Shown: positions 13,955 through 22,128, numbered from the stretch's first letter. The stretch: 34,778 nucleotides of DNA from an uncultured Collinsella sp. (GCA_900757185.1 CAAEMX010000004.1:1-34778), one strand, 5' to 3'. Notes: generated from the sequence alone by a model not told the origin. Program-made: numbers and translations.

Positions 13955-15385
13955 CTAGCGCTCGGAAATCGGACCGTTCTCGAGCTCATCCTCACTAAAG
14001 CCAAAGAACCAAGCCACAGCAAAGCTTACGACAAAGCCAGCCGCCGAAGCGATGACGGCACTGATCAGGTTCTCGTTGCCGCCGCCAACAAACGTCATAA
14101 TATTGAGCACGTTGGAGGCAGCACCGGCGAGGTAAGCATTGACATGCAAGGCGAGCGCCACGGCACCGGCGACAAACGAACCCGCCATGCAGGCAACGAA
14201 CAGTTTACGATAGCGGAACATCATGCCATAGATGAACGGCTCGCCGACGCCTCCGATGAGCTGGGCGACAACATACCCGGCACATTGGCTCTTTTCCTCC
14301 TTGTTACGGAGTTTGAGCCATGTCGCAATCTCCGCTCCATAGGCAGCCCACAGCGCAACCGTAGGGGCGACCAGAATAAAGCTGTCAGAGCCCGTCAACA
14401 TAAAGTTTGCAATGGCAATCATGATGACCGCAACATGCATGCCCGTAATGACCATGGGCAACCAAATTGCTGCAAGCAAGCCGCCACCAATAATCGCCAC
14501 GATACCTCCCTCGGCACCGAGGAACTCAAAGACAACCGCCAAACCGTTACCGCACCAAGAACCAAGAGGAGCAAGCAGGCAAAGCGCAAAGGGGACAGTC
14601 AGGGCAAGCGTGCAAAGCGGCGTAAAGACCGTGGTGAGCGAATCGGGCATGTGCTTGCGCAAGAACTTCTCGAACACGGACATCAACGCAACCGTGAGCA
14701 GAATGGGAATAACCGTCTGCGCATAGTTTGCAGGCACGCAAGGGATGCCATAAACGCTAAAGGCTTTTCCCTCGGCTGCCATTTGCATAAACGTCGGTTC
14801 GATAAGCACACCGCCCATAAAAGCGCCGTACATGGGCGTGGCGCCAATGTTCTTGGCAGCCGTAAAGCCCAAGAAGATCGGAATGAAATAGAACGTCACG
14901 TTGTAGAGCATATTGAGCAGGACATAAAGATCGCTCGTATCCGCAATGAGATTGAGCATCGTTGGCCCGAGTACGACGGCAACGGTTTTGAACATGCCCG
15001 ACGCGAGCAGCAATGGAATCATCGGAACCATGGAGCCCGAGAGGTAGTTAAGAATCGCATTGCCAACGGCTGCCGGGGTAAGCGGTGTTTTGACTCCACT
15101 TGCGTCGAGGTTCTCGTCGATGCTCTCCTGCTTGGCCAAGCCGCTCATCTTGATGAGCTCGTCATATACCTTAGGCACGTTTTGCCCAATAATCACCTGG
15201 AACTGCCCGCCAGATATTTGAGCGCCGATGACGCCGTTAATTTTTTTAACAGCGTTAATGTCGGGCAACTCCATATCCTTAAGGTTAAAACGCAGACGCG
15301 TCATGCAGTGGGCTGCAAAGGTGATGTTGTCTTTGCCACCCAGCGCCTCGAGCACATCGGCTGCGATCTTCTTATTGTCAGCCAT
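13955..15385 (-). CDS. PTS transporter subunit IIBC, glucoside/sucrose type
   Basis: This 476-residue phosphotransferase permease has an N-terminal IIB domain (1 to about 85) with the phosphorylated cysteine Cys27 in AHCMTRLRF, then a IIC domain of about ten membrane segments with the hallmark GGVGEPFIYGMMFR near residue 390. There is no C-terminal IIA domain, so phosphate must come from a separate IIA. The start at 15385 follows GAAAGGGAAG; the upstream open extension is not coding. It sits 303 bases behind a PRD-type antiterminator gene, the standard regulator of this class. No glycosidase or IIA gene is nearby, so the sugar cannot be named. Confidence 0.93.
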   Translation of the reverse strand: MADNKKIAADVLEALGGKDNITFAAHCMTRLRFNLKDMELPDINAVKKINGVIGAQISGGQFQVIIGQNVPKVYDELIKMSGLAKQESIDENLDASGVKTPLTPAAVGNAILNYLSGSMVPMIPLLLASGMFKTVAVVLGPTMLNLIADTSDLYVLLNMLYNVTFYFIPIFLGFTAAKNIGATPMYGAFMGGVLIEPTFMQMAAEGKAFSVYGIPCVPANYAQTVIPILLTVALMSVFEKFLRKHMPDSLTTVFTPLCTLALTVPFALCLLAPLGSWCGNGLAVVFEFLGAEGGIVAIIGGGLLAAIWLPMVITGMHVAVIMIAIANFMLTGSDSFILVAPTVALWAAYGAEIATWLKLRNKEEKSQCAGYVVAQLIGGVGEPFIYGMMFRYRKLFVACMAGSFVAGAVALALHVNAYLAGAASNVLNIMTFVGGGNENLISAVIASAAGFVVSFAVAWFFGFSEDELENGPISER

Positions 15386-15688
15386 ATCATCTTCCCTTTC
15401 GAACGATCCGGTTCCTCCCTCGCTGCGCGCGCGAGGAGACAAAGCGGACGGTGGCCCGTCGCCCGCACGGAAGTATTCGATTGTTGAGGGAAACGGCGTA
15501 AAGACAAAAGCTCCAAAACGAGACATCGACAGGTCGCTCTGTCTTTACGTCACGCTTCGGAAGCTCAGCTCTCGAATAACACCTTATGTCGCGCTAAGGG
15601 TATCAGCTTCACCATGCGAACGGCGGCCTCATGATGCCCAAAAGTCTGCGAACGGTACGCTTTCTTTGATGAACGGCATAGAAAGCGC
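15386..15688 (-). promoter_or_regulatory. 303-base PTS leader, candidate antitermination region
   Basis: This gene-free region lies between the antiterminator gene and the PTS gene, both leftward. A perfect CGTAAAGACA/TGTCTTTACG inverted repeat (15497-15506 and 15540-15549) encloses 33 bases. I looked for the ribonucleic antiterminator consensus of BglG/SacY proteins (GGATTGTTACTG-like with GGCA/GGC) and did not find a close match, nor an obvious terminator with a T-run. It could be a diverged target, or the target may be upstream of the antiterminator gene itself. Confidence 0.4.
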
Positions 15689-16546
15689 CTATTTGTCGGC
15701 TGGCACCTTGCCCGTTACGTTGCCGGCATAGACCCGATTGACATGGAGCATGAGATACACCTTCTCCTCGGGCACGATGGAGGCATGATACGTTTCCTCG
15801 ATAACTTCTGCCATTTTGTCAACACAAGCCGCTATAGCCGGGTGCTCCTCACAGAGAGGACGATAGAGCGCCGCATTATCGGTATTAAGCGGCTCCCCGG
15901 TGCGGACGCGCTCTAACAAGTAGCGTACATGAGTGTCATAGCGTGCATAGTCAAAAGCATCGCGGTCAACGGCGATAGCAAGATCTTTCTCGATGATCGC
16001 TACGAGCTTTTCGATCAGGCGTTCCTCGCGGCGGACGTCGTTTGACTTCGCCTTACTAGAACTTGCCATAACGCTGTTAACGATGCAGAGTGCGATGCCC
16101 GCCCTCTCCCCGCGTGGCATAGATATGCCGAATTCGCGCTCTATGCCAGCATGGGCAAGCATCGCGATCTTAAATTCAATGGGATATTGCTGTTGAACGT
16201 CACAAGAAAGCGGCATCTGAACAAACATGTGCTCACGGCAGCGCTTGATGGCAAAACTAATGTGGTCGGCGAGCGTAAAAGGAAGGTTCGCCGACAGCTC
16301 GCGCGAAATGTTGGTGCGCGCGACATCGGCAATCTGCGCACTAAACTCCATTACCTTGGGATCGATCTCGTTAAGAAGTGGCAGATAGCGCGCATCAACG
16401 TTGTAAAACGTGCGCTCAATCTGCGCAAGCGAAACCTCATCGGGGCCGTCAGGAAAACCAATGCCTTTCCCCAGTGCCACAAGCTCGGTTCCCTTATCGT
16501 TGACAAGCAAGGCGGCATTGTGATTAATGCGCTTAACGACCCTCAT
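15689..16546 (-). CDS. BglG/LicT-type PRD transcription antiterminator
   Basis: This 285-residue RNA-binding antiterminator controls PTS genes. The N-terminal CAT-RBD domain (1 to about 58; MRVVKRINHNAALLVNDKGTELVALGKGIGF) binds the leader RNA. PRD1 (about 65-165) and PRD2 (about 172-278) are the PTS-phosphorylated domains. His95 (DHISFAI), His206 (THVRYLL) and His268 (YLMLHVN) sit at the regulatory positions, but the second PRD1 histidine is replaced by Cys154 (IALCIVN instead of IALHIVN). Phospho-control of PRD1 may therefore differ. CGGAGGCATC precedes the ATG. It lies upstream of, and is co-oriented with, the PTS IIBC gene it presumably controls. Confidence 0.94.
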   Translation of the reverse strand: MRVVKRINHNAALLVNDKGTELVALGKGIGFPDGPDEVSLAQIERTFYNVDARYLPLLNEIDPKVMEFSAQIADVARTNISRELSANLPFTLADHISFAIKRCREHMFVQMPLSCDVQQQYPIEFKIAMLAHAGIEREFGISMPRGERAGIALCIVNSVMASSSKAKSNDVRREERLIEKLVAIIEKDLAIAVDRDAFDYARYDTHVRYLLERVRTGEPLNTDNAALYRPLCEEHPAIAACVDKMAEVIEETYHASIVPEEKVYLMLHVNRVYAGNVTGKVPADK

Positions 16547-16661
16547 GATGCCTCCGAAAATAGGCGCAGCCGAAGGGCAAGCGCAATGAATTCTAGTTAA
16601 GATGGTTCGCCTCGATTATTCCACGCAACGTCACGCGAAACAAGCAAACCCGAGCCCCCGC

Positions 16662-16716
16662 AACCTACTAAAAAAGGGACAGGTTTATTTTGGCAGATTT
16701 TTATCGGGGAAAACGC
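16662..16716 (+). repeat. 53-bp dispersed repeat, copy D (diverged)
   Basis: This copy reads AACCTACTAAAAAAGGGACAGG, then TTTATTTTGGCAGATTTTTATCGGGGAAAACGC, with several substitutions and one extra base. The lacI pseudogene begins within a few bases of its right end. It forms a direct pair with copy E across the HAD copy 2 segment. Confidence 0.85.
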
Positions 16717-16721
16717 GAAGA

Positions 16722-16961
16722 GGGACACGCCATATCACCGTTGTGGGCAGAGCGGCATTCATGCAGCTCGCTCTGCGCATACCTGACATCCACAAGACCC
16801 TCGCCCCGTATCCCGATATTAAAATTGAGTTCATTGGCGCCGGAGAGTAGAATACCGCATCCGACGGCTACGGCATCGGCAGCCAGATTGCCGAGCGCGT
16901 CAGCACCCGGGCAAGCAGCCACGCCAAAGCTACCGTCATCGACCTCGGCACATACCTTTAG
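16722..16961 (+). pseudogene. Decayed LacI-family regulator gene fragment
   Basis: In one frame this reads HITVVGRAAFMQLALRIP... and aligns with residues from about 176 onward of the LacI regulator at 8258-9391, with long runs of identical DNA. Three lesions are visible. The first 175 or so codons are missing, homology starting at the edge of repeat copy D. A TAG replaces a Trp codon (AGE-stop-NTASDGY against AGEWNTAADGY). An internal deletion of roughly 120 codons joins QIAER to the ERVST near the C-terminus, where both sites encode Glu-Arg. The original C-terminus survives as IDLGTYL (INLGAYL in the intact gene). Its stop codon overlaps that of the convergent HAD gene. Confidence 0.9.
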
Positions 16962-17608
16962 CGCACGGCCTTGACCGCGGCCGGCAGATCGAACAGCGTG
17001 TCGAGCACGGCCTCGCAGCCATCTACCACGTCCTGCGGCAGCGGCAAGATATCGGGCGCGGCAAAGACATGGCAGCCGGCCGTGATGCCTGAGACGCAGC
17101 CATTGCGTGAGTCCTCGACCACGGCACATTCCTCGGGAGCAAAGCCCGCGCGCTCGCAGGCGAGCAGGTAGATCTCGGGATTGGGCTTGCCGTTCAGAGT
17201 ATCCTCGTTGCAGGTCACCGTTTCAAACTTGTCAAAGAGGCCGACCGTCTTAAGGTTGCGCTCGGCCGCAACGCGACGCGACGACGTCGCAAGGCCCACG
17301 TGATAGCCCGCAGCCAGCAGTTCGTCCAGGCACTCGGCAGCGCCAGCCTTAAGCTCAAGATCGGTCTTGACCATCTCGTCGAGAGCATCCCTGTAGCGGG
17401 CTTCGACCGTCTCGACGATTTCGCGGCTGCCATAATGCTCCTCAAGGATGTCCCTGACATCGGGCATCGAGCGACCGATAAACTGATGGACCAGCGCATC
17501 GTCAATCGCGATCCCCAGCTCGGCAGCGCCCACCTTCCATGCCCTCATGTCCAAACGCTCGGTGTCGACCAGCGTTCCGTCCATGTCAAAAATGACAGCC
17601 TTGATCAT
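16958..17608 (-). CDS. HAD family phosphatase, beta-phosphoglucomutase-like (copy 2)
   Basis: This 216-residue HAD-IA hydrolase is the paralogue of 11012-11662, with no length difference. The nucleophile motif FDMDGTLVDTE (7-17), ATSSR, NGKPNPE and VVEDSRNG are all intact, so it should be active. Most changes cluster in the cap helices (about residues 67-84, where 13 of 18 positions differ), the part that sets substrate choice in this family. The two copies may therefore prefer different sugar phosphates. GAAGGGGG precedes the ATG. The gene lies between direct repeats D and E and converges on the lacI pseudogene. The same TATATAACGTATATA motif lies upstream. Confidence 0.93.
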   Translation of the reverse strand: MIKAVIFDMDGTLVDTERLDMRAWKVGAAELGIAIDDALVHQFIGRSMPDVRDILEEHYGSREIVETVEARYRDALDEMVKTDLELKAGAAECLDELLAAGYHVGLATSSRRVAAERNLKTVGLFDKFETVTCNEDTLNGKPNPEIYLLACERAGFAPEECAVVEDSRNGCVSGITAGCHVFAAPDILPLPQDVVDGCEAVLDTLFDLPAAVKAVR

Positions 17609-17663
17609 ATCGGCCCCCTTCGCCGGCTTGCGTTACCGCAACCCCATCCCACTTTGCAACTTA

Positions 17664-17678
17664 TATATAACGTATATA
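17664..17678. promoter_or_regulatory. TATATAACGTATATA motif upstream of HAD copy 2
   Basis: This is identical to 11718-11732 and sits at almost the same distance from the start codon (55 bases). Flanking ACTTT(A/G)CAA and CATAT are conserved too. Confidence 0.5.
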
Positions 17679-17690
17679 TCATATCGCGCC

Positions 17691-17743
17691 AACCTGCTGA
17701 AAAGGGCCAGGTTTATTTTGGCAGGTTTTATCTGGGGAAACGC
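17691..17743 (+). repeat. 53-bp dispersed repeat, copy E
   Basis: This copy reads AACCTGCTGAAAAGGGCCAGG, then TTTATTTTGGCAGGTTTTATCTGGGGAAACGC. It has the same orientation as copy D, about 1030 bases away. Confidence 0.88.
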
Positions 17744-17853
17744 CGAATAGCTCCATATGCACAACCGTCGCAGCTCCATATGAGGCAAATGAATCAGTAA
17801 CGTCTATCCCAAATCTTGAGTATTTGTTCGATAGAACGGCCCCTGCCGGCACC

Positions 17854-17862
17854 TGCTAGACT
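17854..17862 (+). promoter_or_regulatory. Extended -10 of the secreted nuclease gene
   Basis: TGCTAGACT lies 33 bases before the ATG. No good -35 is seen at the expected place. Confidence 0.4.
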
Positions 17863-17895
17863 GGTAGATTCCCAACCATCTAGCCAGGAGCCGCA

Positions 17896-18861
17896 ATGTC
17901 GCGCAAGTCCGCCTACAAGCAAGTACTTTCCATCGGCACCGCCGTGGTGCTGGGATTTGCGCTGTTTACAGGATCTCTCGACGGGGCACCCAAGCTGTTG
18001 TCGTCGCAAAGCGATGAGCAGGCGGCGGCTCTAGCCGAGAAGCAAAGCGAGAGCCCCAACCGCACCGACGACGAAGCGGACTTGGTCGCCCGGCTCGAAT
18101 CGGGAACAGCGAGCTCCGAGGACTCCGGCGATGGCTCCGAATCCGCCACGACCAACACCAACGGCAACGTTGCCGAGGACAGCTCCACCACTCCCATCGA
18201 CGAGGTCGAAAATCCCGATCTCGACCGCGCGCGCGGCGTTTACCTCACCAGCATTCCCGACTACGCCGGCAACCCCTACGTTGCCCTTCGCGCCGATAGC
18301 ACGCACCCGTTGGGCACGCCGTCATTCACACTCGATGAATACGAGCGCGCTACAGAAGAGGGCTGCTTTAAGAAGTTCTCTAAACTCGACAGCCTGGGCC
18401 GTACCCGCAAAGCACTCGCCTGCATAGGACCCGAATCGCTCGGTCAGGGCAAGCGCGGCGATATCTCGCGTATCCACCCCGCCGGATGGCACCAGCAGCG
18501 CTACGACTTTATTCCAGGCCAGAGCCTCTATAACCGCTGCCACCTTATCGCTTGGTCGCTCTGCGGCGAAAACGCCAACCGCAAAAATCTCCTGACCGGC
18601 ACGCGTTATCTCAACGAAACGGGCATGCTGCCCTTTGAGGAGCAGATCCTCGGCTACATCCGCGACACTGGCAACCATGTGCTCTACCGCGTCACGCCCA
18701 TGTACAACGAAGAGGAACTCGTCTGCCGCGGCGTGCGCCTTGAGGCCCAATCGGTCGAGGACCACGGCAAGACCCTCTGCTTCCACGTATATTGCTACAA
18801 CCTGCAGCCGCATGTGCGGATCGACTACGCCACCGGCCGCAATCAGGCCTCGGGAGACTAG
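17896..18861 (+). CDS. Secreted or membrane-anchored DNA/RNA non-specific endonuclease
   Basis: This 321-residue nuclease has the beta-beta-alpha-metal fold of the Endonuclease_NS_2 group. Residues 1-8 are basic and about 9-26 form a hydrophobic signal or anchor segment (VLSIGTAVVLGFALFTGSL) with no lipobox. A low-complexity Ser/Thr/Asp/Glu linker follows (about 35-108). The catalytic domain (about 115-315) carries YNRCHLIAW (212-220, general-base His216) and ENANRKNLLTGTRYLN (225-240), which supplies the metal-binding Asn. The enzyme should act outside the membrane, for DNA scavenging or entry in the manner of streptococcal EndA-like nucleases (inference). CAGGAG precedes the ATG by six bases. 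It stands alone and converges on the EF-G-like gene. Confidence 0.92.
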   Translation: MSRKSAYKQVLSIGTAVVLGFALFTGSLDGAPKLLSSQSDEQAAALAEKQSESPNRTDDEADLVARLESGTASSEDSGDGSESATTNTNGNVAEDSSTTPIDEVENPDLDRARGVYLTSIPDYAGNPYVALRADSTHPLGTPSFTLDEYERATEEGCFKKFSKLDSLGRTRKALACIGPESLGQGKRGDISRIHPAGWHQQRYDFIPGQSLYNRCHLIAWSLCGENANRKNLLTGTRYLNETGMLPFEEQILGYIRDTGNHVLYRVTPMYNEEELVCRGVRLEAQSVEDHGKTLCFHVYCYNLQPHVRIDYATGRNQASGD

Positions 18862-18920
18862 GGCCGACCAAGCTGTCCCAAAACCTAAAATGATCCGTTC
18901 TCCTCCGCCCCCCAGGGATC

Positions 18921-18957
18921 AAAAAGGGCCGCTCTGGATTGCCCAGAGCGGCCCTTG
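18921..18957 (-). terminator. Terminator of the EF-G-like gene, probably bidirectional
   Basis: AAGGGCCGCTCTGG (18924-18937) pairs perfectly with CCAGAGCGGCCCTT (18943-18956) over a 5-base loop, with TTTTTG following on the minus strand. It also lies about 60 bases past the nuclease stop. Confidence 0.9.
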
Positions 18958-18990
18958 CACCGGCATGTATGTTGCAGGCAACGCCATACG

Positions 18991-21066
18991 CTACTTGGCG
19001 CGACCCTCCTCATAGCGCTCGACCAGCTTGGCCTGAACGTCATAAGGCACCTGCTCATAGCCTGCAGGCTTCATGGTAAAGTCGCCCGTGCCGCGCGTGA
19101 TGGAGCGCAGGCGCGTCGAGTAATCCGTCAGCTCGGCCAGCGGCGCCTGGGCAATGACCACGGTGTCTCCGCGCTCATCGGTCTCCATGCCCGTCACGCG
19201 ACCGCGCGAGGCCGAGATGTCGCCCATCACGGCGCCGGCGTAGCTCTCGGGGATCGTCACCGTGATTTCCTCGATAGGCTCCAGCACCACTGGATCGGCA
19301 TCGGCGCATGCCTTGCGCAGGCCGATGCGAGCCGCCGCGCGGAACGCCATCTCGTTGGAGTCGACGCTGTGATACGAACCGTCGTACACAGCCACGCGAA
19401 TGCCCGTGAGCGGGTAGCCGGCAATAATACCGTCCTTCATGGTCTCCTGGACGCCCTTGTCCACGGCGGGAATCAGCGAGCGCGGAATGCGGCCGCCTAC
19501 GACCTCATCCACAAACTCGTAGCCGTCGCTCGTGCCGTCGGGCCCAATGAGCGGCTCCACGCGCAGCCAGCAGTCGCCGTACTGACCGGCACCACCGGTC
19601 TGCTTCTTGTGGCGGCCCTGGGCGCTCGCCGTGCGGCGGATGGTCTCGCGATACGGAATGCGGATCGGCACGCTCTTGGCAGCAACCTTGGTGCGGTCCT
19701 CCAGACGATTGAGCAGGACCGAAACCTGCGCCTCGCCCACCGCCGAGATGATGGTCTGGCCGGTCTCCTCGTCGCGGTCGATGCTCATGGTCGGATCGGC
19801 CTTGCAAGCCTTCTCGATAAACGTGTAGAGCTTCTCTTCGTCGCCGCGATTCTCGGCCTCGATGGCAATGCGGTACTGCGAGTTGGGGAACTTAAACGCC
19901 GCAGCCTCGACCTTGCCGGTAATCGAGAGCGTGTCTCCCGTCTCGGCAGCCAGCTTGGGCGCCACGATGATATCGCCGGCATACGCGTGCCCGACCTCGG
20001 TCATGTCGCGGCCGCACATCACATACAGGTGAGCCAGACGCTCGCCCTTGCGCGTGCGCGCATTGACCAGCTCAAGGCCCGGCTCAAGCGTGCCCGTCAG
20101 CACCTTGATAAAGCTGATGCGACCCTGCTGCGGATCGGCCAGGGTCTTAAACACAAACGCCACCGGTCGGTCGTCGTCACTCGAAATCTTGAGCGAATCG
20201 CCGTCGATGAGCGGCATCTCACCGTAGTCCGTCGGCGCCGGGAAGTACGTGGCGATGTCGTCCATCAGCGAGTTGACGCCCTGCTCCTTAATGCAATCGC
20301 CCGCAAAAACTGGCACAAAGATGCGCTCGGCAATCGCCTTCGACAGCAGGCCCTCGAGCTCCTCCTGCGTCAGCGTCTCCTCGCCTTCCAGGTACTTCAT
20401 CATCAGCTCATCGTCGGCCTCGGCCACTAACTCGCACAGATGGTCATGGGCCTCCTCAGCCTGGGCACGATACTCCTCGGGAATCTCCGACTCAACGGCC
20501 TCGGCGCCGTTACAATGGCGCGCCTTCATGCGCACCAGGTCGATGATGCCGTCAAAGTCCTCGCCCTCGCCCCAGCCCAGGGTCACGGCGCCCAAGCGTG
20601 TACCAAAGCGCTCCTGCAGCAGGTCCATCGTGGTCGCAAAGCTGGCCTCGGAGCGCGACAGGCGGTTTACAAACACCGCACGCGCCAGACGCAGGTCTTC
20701 GGCGGCATACCAGAGCTTAACCGTCGTAGGCTGCGGGCCGGCCTCGGCGTCGACCACAAACAGAGCCGTCTCGCAGACGCTCATCGCGGCATAGGCGTCG
20801 CCGATAAAATCGGGATAGCACGGGGCATCGAGCACGTTGATGCGCGCGCCCTTCCAGTCGATCGGCGCAATGGTCGTCGAGATGGAAAATGCACGCTTGA
20901 CCTCTTCGGGGTCATAATCGAGCGTGGGCTTGGTGCCGTCGTGGCCGCCCAGGCGGGCGGTCTTGCCGGAAAGGTGGAGCATGGCCTCGGCGAGTGAAGT
21001 CTTGCCCACCCCGCCTTGGCCTACGAGCACCACGTTCCTTACGTTACCGGTCTTGGGAGCACCCAT
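18991..21066 (-). CDS. Elongation factor G-like GTPase (EF-G2 type) with atypical G motifs
   Basis: This 691-residue protein has the full EF-G domain order: G domain (1 to about 275), beta-barrel II, and domains III-V ending in YEEGRAK. It resembles the EF-G-like paralogues of actinobacteria and Thermus rather than canonical FusA. G1 is intact (GQGGVGKT, 16-23). The G3 position reads DAPCYPDF (80-87), with Cys where the invariant Gly of DxxG is expected. The G4 position reads NRLS (134-137) instead of NKxD, so the guanine-specificity Asp and the Lys are both changed. Nucleotide use may be altered. Domain IV and V motifs (GGRIPRSLIPAVDKG, ASRGRVTGME) are well kept. AAGGAGGTCATC gives an excellent start at 21066. 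The role is unknown. Confidence 0.92.
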   Translation of the reverse strand: MGAPKTGNVRNVVLVGQGGVGKTSLAEAMLHLSGKTARLGGHDGTKPTLDYDPEEVKRAFSISTTIAPIDWKGARINVLDAPCYPDFIGDAYAAMSVCETALFVVDAEAGPQPTTVKLWYAAEDLRLARAVFVNRLSRSEASFATTMDLLQERFGTRLGAVTLGWGEGEDFDGIIDLVRMKARHCNGAEAVESEIPEEYRAQAEEAHDHLCELVAEADDELMMKYLEGEETLTQEELEGLLSKAIAERIFVPVFAGDCIKEQGVNSLMDDIATYFPAPTDYGEMPLIDGDSLKISSDDDRPVAFVFKTLADPQQGRISFIKVLTGTLEPGLELVNARTRKGERLAHLYVMCGRDMTEVGHAYAGDIIVAPKLAAETGDTLSITGKVEAAAFKFPNSQYRIAIEAENRGDEEKLYTFIEKACKADPTMSIDRDEETGQTIISAVGEAQVSVLLNRLEDRTKVAAKSVPIRIPYRETIRRTASAQGRHKKQTGGAGQYGDCWLRVEPLIGPDGTSDGYEFVDEVVGGRIPRSLIPAVDKGVQETMKDGIIAGYPLTGIRVAVYDGSYHSVDSNEMAFRAAARIGLRKACADADPVVLEPIEEITVTIPESYAGAVMGDISASRGRVTGMETDERGDTVVIAQAPLAELTDYSTRLRSITRGTGDFTMKPAGYEQVPYDVQAKLVERYEEGRAK

Positions 21067-21304
21067 GATGACCTCCTTGCAGGGCCGCGCGCAAGGCGCG
21101 ACGCCAACGGGGAGGGTTCGCGGTCGGTGCCGTCCCGGGAGCAGCATGGTCGGCAGCCGAGCCGACTCACCCTCCAAATGTCCTATGCCACCACCCTACC
21201 CTTGCATCCGCCTGTCCATGCACACCTTTCGGCGCACGTATGAATACAGACGGCGAGAGGATGGGGCGAGCAGGCGAGACGATTATTAAACCCCATCAAT
21301 ACAA
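21067..21304. other. 238-bp upstream region of the EF-G-like gene
   Basis: This contains the leader of the EF-G-like gene. Its start-proximal part is GC-rich, with a GTCGGC/GCCGAC stem near 21151-21167. I did not find a convincing promoter. No other gene is supported, although the main frame stays open to 21177. Confidence 0.4.
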
Positions 21305-21342
21305 ATAAAAGCCGCCGCAGACCATAAGACCTGCGGCGGCTT
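21305..21342 (-). terminator. Terminator of the amino-acid ABC operon
   Basis: AAGCCGCCGCAG (21309-21320) pairs with CTGCGGCGGCTT (21331-21342); on the minus strand TTTTATTTG follows. It lies 22 bases past the ATPase stop. Confidence 0.9.
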
Positions 21343-21363
21343 CGCCTCATTACATAGTTGAGT

Positions 21364-22128
21364 CTAGCCCTCGATACGGCTCAAGAACTCACGGGTGCGC
21401 TGCTCGCGTGGATGGTCGATAACCTGCTCGGCAGAACCCTCTTCGACAATGCGGCCGCCGTCCATAAAGACCACGCGGTCGGCAACATCGCGCGCAAACT
21501 GCATCGCGTGGGTCACGATCACCATCGTCATATTCTGCGCGGCGAGGTCTTTAATGACACGCAGCACCTCGGCCGTCAACTCGGGATCGAGCGCCGAGGT
21601 CGGCTCGTCAAAAAACAAGATCTCCGGGTCGAGCGCCAAGGCACGGGCGATACTCACGCGCTGCTGCTGGCCGCCCGAAAGCTCACACGGCACCTTGTTC
21701 TCATTGCCCGTAAGCCCCATCTGCGCGATCAGCTCACGCGCGCGTGCTTCCGCCTGCTCGCGCGGGCGCTTGAGCACGCGGACCGGAGCGTCGGTGATGT
21801 TTTTCATCACGGTATAGTGCGGAAACAGATTGTAGTTCTGGAACACCAGGCCAAACCGCGAGCGCGCCTGCTTGGGCACATCGCCTTTCGCATAGACCGC
21901 GCCCGATCCCGCATCCGTCGCAACGGCAAGGTCGCCAAACGAAAGCGAGCCACCGTCGAGTGCCTCGAGTAACGTCGCGCAGCGCAACAGCGTTGACTTA
22001 CCGCCGCCTGAAGGCCCGATAATCGCCACGACCTCGCCGCGCTTGACCTCGAGCGAGATATCCTTGAGCACCTCATTGCCGCCAAACGCCTTGCGCGCGT
22101 TCGATATATTCATTACCGAATTAATCAT
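21364..22128 (-). CDS. Polar amino-acid ABC transporter ATP-binding protein
   Basis: This 254-residue GlnQ/HisP-type ATPase has every motif: Walker A GPSGGGKST (38-46), Q-loop in VFQNYNLFPHYTV (95-107), signature LSGGQQQR (150-157), Walker B LFFDEPTSALD (171-181) and the switch His in VTHAMQFA. It powers import together with the permease and binding protein encoded just upstream. Its start overlaps the permease stop by eight bases, which implies translational coupling. The first ATG (MINSVMNISNARKAF) is used here; the ATG at codon 6 is possible. It is the last gene of the operon. Confidence 0.96.
   Translation of the reverse strand: MINSVMNISNARKAFGGNEVLKDISLEVKRGEVVAIIGPSGGGKSTLLRCATLLEALDGGSLSFGDLAVATDAGSGAVYAKGDVPKQARSRFGLVFQNYNLFPHYTVMKNITDAPVRVLKRPREQAEARARELIAQMGLTGNENKVPCELSGGQQQRVSIARALALDPEILFFDEPTSALDPELTAEVLRVIKDLAAQNMTMVIVTHAMQFARDVADRVVFMDGGRIVEEGSAEQVIDHPREQRTREFLSRIEG

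Noticed and set aside
14144..15487. 447-codon plus-strand open frame opposite the PTS gene
   Set aside because: It has polar antisense composition, and the minus strand encodes a textbook IIBC protein.
15386..15688. Classical BglG-type antiterminator RNA
   Set aside because: No close match to the known consensus and no terminator overlapping it; left as a candidate region only.
16602..16850. 82-codon open frame through repeat copy D
   Set aside because: It reads through the repeat into the decayed lacI fragment by chance; only the lacI part has homology.
18955..20430. 491-codon plus-strand open frame opposite the EF-G-like gene
   Set aside because: It is antisense to a clear EF-G-like protein, and its low-complexity His/Arg/Leu content is typical of reverse-strand artefacts.
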